A DNA stretch of 64,000 bases from positions 496,001 to 560,000 of the forward strand of contig JACGCK010000017.1 of the NCBI GenBank assembly GCA_014925825.1, in the 5' to 3' direction. The notes below the pieces were generated by a model, which did not search any database, was not told the origin of the DNA, and saw nothing but the letters and a program-made list of their open reading frames with translations. Of this stretch, positions 60,135 to 64,000 are shown piece after piece (the stretch's first letter is position 1; the number at the start of each line of letters is the position of its first letter). The DNA comes from Pholiota molesta (lineage: Eukaryota > Basidiomycota > Agaricomycetes > Agaricales > Strophariaceae). Both the position numbers and the translations under genes were made by a program.

Positions 60135-62063
60135 TGAACTGGTCAAGAATAATTACTTAGGTTTTTGCCTGCTGAATATTGTTGTTTCTACTACACTTGT
60201 ACATCTATTGCTGTATAAAGCTTCGCAAGACTGCGACGAGCGCAGCAGAGCCCCCATTTCTATGCAAAAAATTCGCATTTTTCAAGCACTATGAGTGATC
60301 ATACTGTGTCCGAGCGGTAGCCCAAGATAAGCCTTCCAGACCATGGCTTCGAGCGACGACGGGCCATTCGAAGTAAGAATGACGAGTCACTGCTGTTGAA
60401 ATTGTTCAAATAACATGTATGTTGTACGCTCACACCAGAGAAAAAAGCGATGCAATCCCAGTAAGGAAACATTGCATTGCGTGTTGAGTCCCAGTACCCC
60501 ACGTCCAATAAAGCAGAAAAGGGATATATATCAATGAGGATACGAACTTAAACTTGAAGGTCACAAGAGTCCGCTTTTGGTGTAGCTCTTTGGAAAGACT
60601 ACAGCCCTGTGCACAGACCTGTGCATGCTTGGGGGCGGTGTAAAGGATAATGGCACGGGCTGTCAGTCTGCAACAAAGCCCAGATATTAGCCACCGATGT
60701 AGAGCGACAGTGGGCGACTATAATGCGACAAAGACTCTAGAGACGCGATAACATGCCCGCAGAGCTTGCTCAGATGACTCATGAAGCATACCGTGTTCAT
60801 TGAGAGGAGTAGCCATGGTAAGCGCTGAGTGGATCGTCATATGGGCGATGCATGTAGGATCGAGGGTGGCGGCAGAGCGTCGTCGTGCGCCGTGTCCACT
60901 GTCATTCGACATACGCCGTTGATCGTCGTACGGTGGCAGCAGGGCGTGGTCGTGCGCCGGATCTGCTGTTGTTCATCGTACGCGCGGGACTCATGAAGCA
61001 TACCGTGTTTTTCGAGAGGAGTGGTCATGGTAGGCGCTGAGTGGATCGTCATATGTGCGATGCATGTAGGATCGAGGGTGGCGGCAGAGCGTCGTCGTAC
61101 GCTGTGTCCACTTTCATTCGCCGTGGATCGTCGTACAGGGCAGCACGACGTGATCGAGCGCTGGATCCGCGCGATGGATGAATGATCGCCGAATGATCGA
61201 AGAACGATCGACGGTGGCAGCAGCCTCAGGGCGTTGTCGTGCGAGGGATCTGCTGTTATTCTCGTGCTCCCGTTGATCGTCGTACGGGCGATGGACAAAC
61301 GAGGAATGGTGGCAGCAGGGCGTAATCGTGCGCAGTATTCGCTATCGTTCATCGTGCGCCATGTTTACTGTCATTCGTTGGGCACCGTGGCCGCTATCGT
61401 TCGTCGTGCGAAGTATCCGCTGTCGTCCGTCATGCTGCCTTTGATCATTGTACGGGCGATGGGCGGGCAGTAGGCGACACATGGGCGGCCGCAGAAGAAA
61501 AACGACTAGACGCATGCATGGAAGGTGATGCGTCGAGAGTAGCAGTAGGGGTATATTTCGCTGCCCATCACAAGCTGTGAACAAACGCTTATAGTATTTT
61601 ATTCGACGAGGGGATTCAAACTGTCACCTACGTATCCCCGCTGACAGCCCACTAAAGTCTATTGCTGTCCATGCTAACGAGCGTCGCCTCGGTTCGTTGG
61701 GTGAGTGTCGTCCAGAGCTTATCGCCTATTTCGTTGGCCTCGTTGATATGGTCTGTCCTAGGCGTCAGCGCGACGAACCATGGACTTATAAAGAAGAAGC
61801 GTTGGATGGGCAGTCGCGCCACGCCGTCGAAAACAGGGCTGGGGTGAAGAATAGTAGGAGGGCGGGGCGGAAAGGGGGGACAAGATGGGAAACGGATGCA
61901 TGAATGATTGAATACATTGATGGCTCGGCCCGAGCTTGCCGTTAGTGTGAACTTGCCGATATTCAACCCAAACTCAACCTTGTCGTCGACGCCATTCTAA
62001 TCGTTCACTTGATACTGTCCCTTATTTGGATTTCTTTTTCTTGGAGAGCAATCCACAACGGAT
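60135..62063 (+). repeat. Copy C of the 19.9/45.4-kb repeat, with internal tandem duplication
   Basis: 60300-60420 matches 45413-45530 and the complement of 19900-20020. 60780-61900 matches 45880-46500. Within it, a segment starting ACTCATGAAGCATACCGTGT is tandemly duplicated (about 60776 and 60989, period about 213 bp), and GTCGTCGTACGG-like motifs recur. No gene is recognised. Confidence 0.6.
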
Positions 62064-63522
62064 ATGGAGGACAATCCGTTATTCAAGACAATCGATGAAT
62101 GGTACCCCCCGGAGACAGAGGGACCTGACGAGCACCAAAAGCATCGAGAGCACTTTGCCAGGTTTCTTCGCTGCTGGCAATTCTTGCGACCCTTTTTTGC
62201 CTCACGAGGTTTTACACTCTATGATCATGGTCCGCATCATCTGTCGTCCTATCCTCCAATGCAGTTGGCTCCTGATTTAGTGGGCATTGATGTCTACCCA
62301 TACGGCCGGCGTTTATATGAGAACCGTGAACACGGGAGATTTTCTCTGCCTCCAGTATGTGTGCGGTTTCAGTATTGTATGCCTATTTAATTGATATGGT
62401 GTTCCTAGTGCTTACGCATATGGGCTGCGCAAGACAAGCTCGGACGAGACGTCGTTATCAAGTAAGTGATTTCGGCGACAACAAGGAGATACGGAATTAT
62501 GAACTTGGGCATTTCTCATTTAGAATCGTGTCAGAAGATGAATTGAAAGTGTTGCGATATCTGAACACAAAGGAAGCACGATCAGATCCTAGAAATCACA
62601 CTATTCCTCTCATCGATTCTGGCACATTTAGCGGGCTCTCATTTGCCATAACATCAAGGTATTCTTCCCAAATCTCAAGTGATAGTAAATGATGTAACTG
62701 ATGATATGATATATTTGATGTTTCGTACGCAGATGGGATAGTGCATTTATGTTCCATCTGAAGACGGTGGCCGAGTTGATGCACTGCGCTAAAATGCTAT
62801 TGGAGGTATTTGTAGCGATTTCGATTCAAGTCAGATCTCCCATCTCTTTAAACGTTCTTCTAGGGTTTGGACTTCTTGCATGAAAAGAGGGTATTCCATG
62901 GTGATATTCTTTGCCAAAATATTGGTATGAATGTGGCCTTGGACCTGCCGCACGACATAAAGCAGCCTCTTGGCCTGCGTGAGCCATCGACCACTCGGTA
63001 TGCTTACTATGATTTCGAAGGGTCTGCGATATATCCTCTGGACACTCCTTTAGAGGAAAACCTGGCGACTGAATTCGTCGGATTTGGACTTCGTGGAATC
63101 CCTACACCCGATGGACCATTTAAAGTATTCCCACTCGACGTTTTATGTTTAGGATTACTCCTAGAGCACAGAACAAGGGTATGCATTCATTCTTACTGAG
63201 GACTGTATCATGCGTATTTTTGGTATTGACTTCGGATCGTGTAACAGCACATTGTGGACATTATTCCCGAGCTTGGTCCATTCCTTGACGGCATAGTCGG
63301 CGCGGATGAAGATCAACGGTTCACCGCTCGACAATCCTTAATTGAATTTGAGAAAATCTATTCAAAACTCACCCCAGAACAGCTTTCTCGGAGACTCACG
63401 ACCTGGCTCTGGACAAAGAAACGTATGTATTCTAATTTCTCATACAATACCATAGGTCGGTTGTTGATATTTCCTCGTTCTGATTAGGTGGCATCTTGAA
63501 AATTGACCCGGATACAATCTGA
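62064..63522 (+). CDS. Protein-kinase-like protein, family PKL-1, copy e (intact)
   Basis: The only PKL-1 copy with no visible lesion. ATG 62064: MEDNPLFKTIDEWYPPETEG, then RCWQFLRPFFASRGFTLYDH, YPYGRRLYENRE, CLRIWAAQDKLGRDVVIK (ATP-site lysine), SEDELKVLRYLNTKEARSDP, NHTIPLIDSGTFSGLSFAI, KTVAELMHCAKMLLE, the catalytic-loop-like VFHGDILCQNIGMN, YYDFEGSAIYPLDTPLEE (DFE for DFG), RGIPTPDGPFKVFPLDVLCL, QRFTARQSLIEFEKIY and a last exon GGILKIDPDTI with TGA 63520-63522. Eight or so exons with short introns, about 390 residues. Asp and Asn of the catalytic loop are kept, but HRD is HGD and Gly of DFG is Glu. Confidence 0.8.
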
Positions 63523-63827
63523 AGTTGGAAGTGTACGATACGGTCTTTGATACCCTCGTGGAACGATATGTAAGATAGAGCTCGAGCGGCAAGTTATTTG
63601 TAATTAACAGACTCCGGAAATTTCGTCATATAATTCATTCTCTTTCAAGGGACGTACAGTACTGAGCAATAATGTGATAGGGAGACACATTCAAAAAAGT
63701 CTTCGGTATAATATTTAGAGTCATGATTGGAACTTGCAAACTACAACTTTCGATTACGTCACGGAACTTGGAAGGCAGTCGGGTTCAAGGTCAGGTCAAT
63801 GCGATACATGTTATTCGAGCATAGCAA

Positions 63828-64000
63828 TTAAGCGGCCTCCAAATTTGCCTCCGGAACCCAGTTGAAGGTTTCTGTAGCCGCTCCCACCGTTCTTGTGAGA
63901 GTGTACTTGTAGCCTGTGCCCCCTAAAAAATTAGAAAATAGTCTGAGACGAGCATGAGTAATAAGAACGATAAGATATCCTGACCACCCGATGTAGGCCT
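63828..64000 (-). CDS. Small WVPE-motif protein, paralogue of the 22.5-kb gene (partial)
   Basis: The last exon reads GTGYKYTLTRTVGAATETFN, then WVPEANLEAA and TAA at 63828-63830. It is preceded by an acceptor TTTTTTAG and, after an intron of about 55 nt, by the end of another exon that runs off the window. It shares YKYTLTRT and WVPExNLEA with the gene at 22546-22897. Like that gene it lies just downstream of a PKL-1 gene, but here in convergent orientation. Confidence 0.65.
   Translation of the reverse strand, partial: AYIGWSGYLIVLITHARLRLFSNFLGGTGYKYTLTRTVGAATETFNWVPEANLEAA

Noticed and set aside
13522..63522. Assigning the PKL-1 genes to the FunK1 kinase family
   Set aside because: As I recall it, the FunK1 catalytic-loop pattern (HRDIS..N) does not match HxDxxxQNIGMN here, so I left the family unnamed.
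1..64000. CRISPR arrays, operons and ribosome binding sites
   Set aside because: The sequence is eukaryotic nuclear DNA with spliceosomal introns; none of these is expected or seen.

Overview
This window is nuclear DNA from a filamentous basidiomycete, most likely an Agaricomycete. Genes carry many short GT-AG introns, roughly 45 to 70 nt where I resolved them. Housekeeping genes (Raptor, dynactin p150Glued, SEC20, eL28, ETF-alpha) sit beside families typical of mushroom-forming fungi: two-finger C2H2 proteins with a conserved tail, F-box/LRR proteins, Kre9/KNH-type GPI proteins and large sets of protein-kinase-like genes. There are no prokaryotic features. All gene models were read by eye, so exon limits are approximate unless stated.

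Layout. 0.4-13.2 kb is a conserved block: a C2H2 zinc-finger gene (-), dynactin p150Glued (-) and, divergent from it, the TORC1 scaffold Raptor (+). 13.5-22.9 kb is accessory: kinase-like genes of two families (here PKL-1 and PKL-2), a broken F-box gene, repeats and a small gene with a WVPE motif near its C-terminus. 23.4-43 kb holds mostly ordinary genes: a GPI-anchored KNH-like protein, ETF-alpha, a hypothetical multi-exon gene, a Ser/Thr-rich small protein, a DAP-like protein, ribosomal protein eL28, a hotdog thioesterase, a type-B carboxylesterase, SEC20 and two more KNH-like genes. The last of these is split by a 2.09-kb inverted-repeat transposon with a 4-bp target duplication.

42.8-64 kb is accessory and repeat-rich: a broken PKL-1 copy, an inverted duplication of the 18-20 kb segment carrying the intact-looking PKL-2 copy, a 5.66-kb LTR element encoding only Gag with a repeat array in place of pol, a 3.5-kb fold-back element with about 650-bp inverted arms, two more PKL-1 copies, and the end of a second WVPE small-protein gene.

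A recurring signal is the apparent loss of single bases, mostly in short homopolymers, inside otherwise conserved reading frames (zinc finger, Raptor, SEC20, KNH protein, Gag, PKL-1 copies). The two LTRs, which should be nearly identical, differ only at three A/T homopolymers. I infer that many of these frameshifts are sequencing or assembly errors rather than true pseudogenes.
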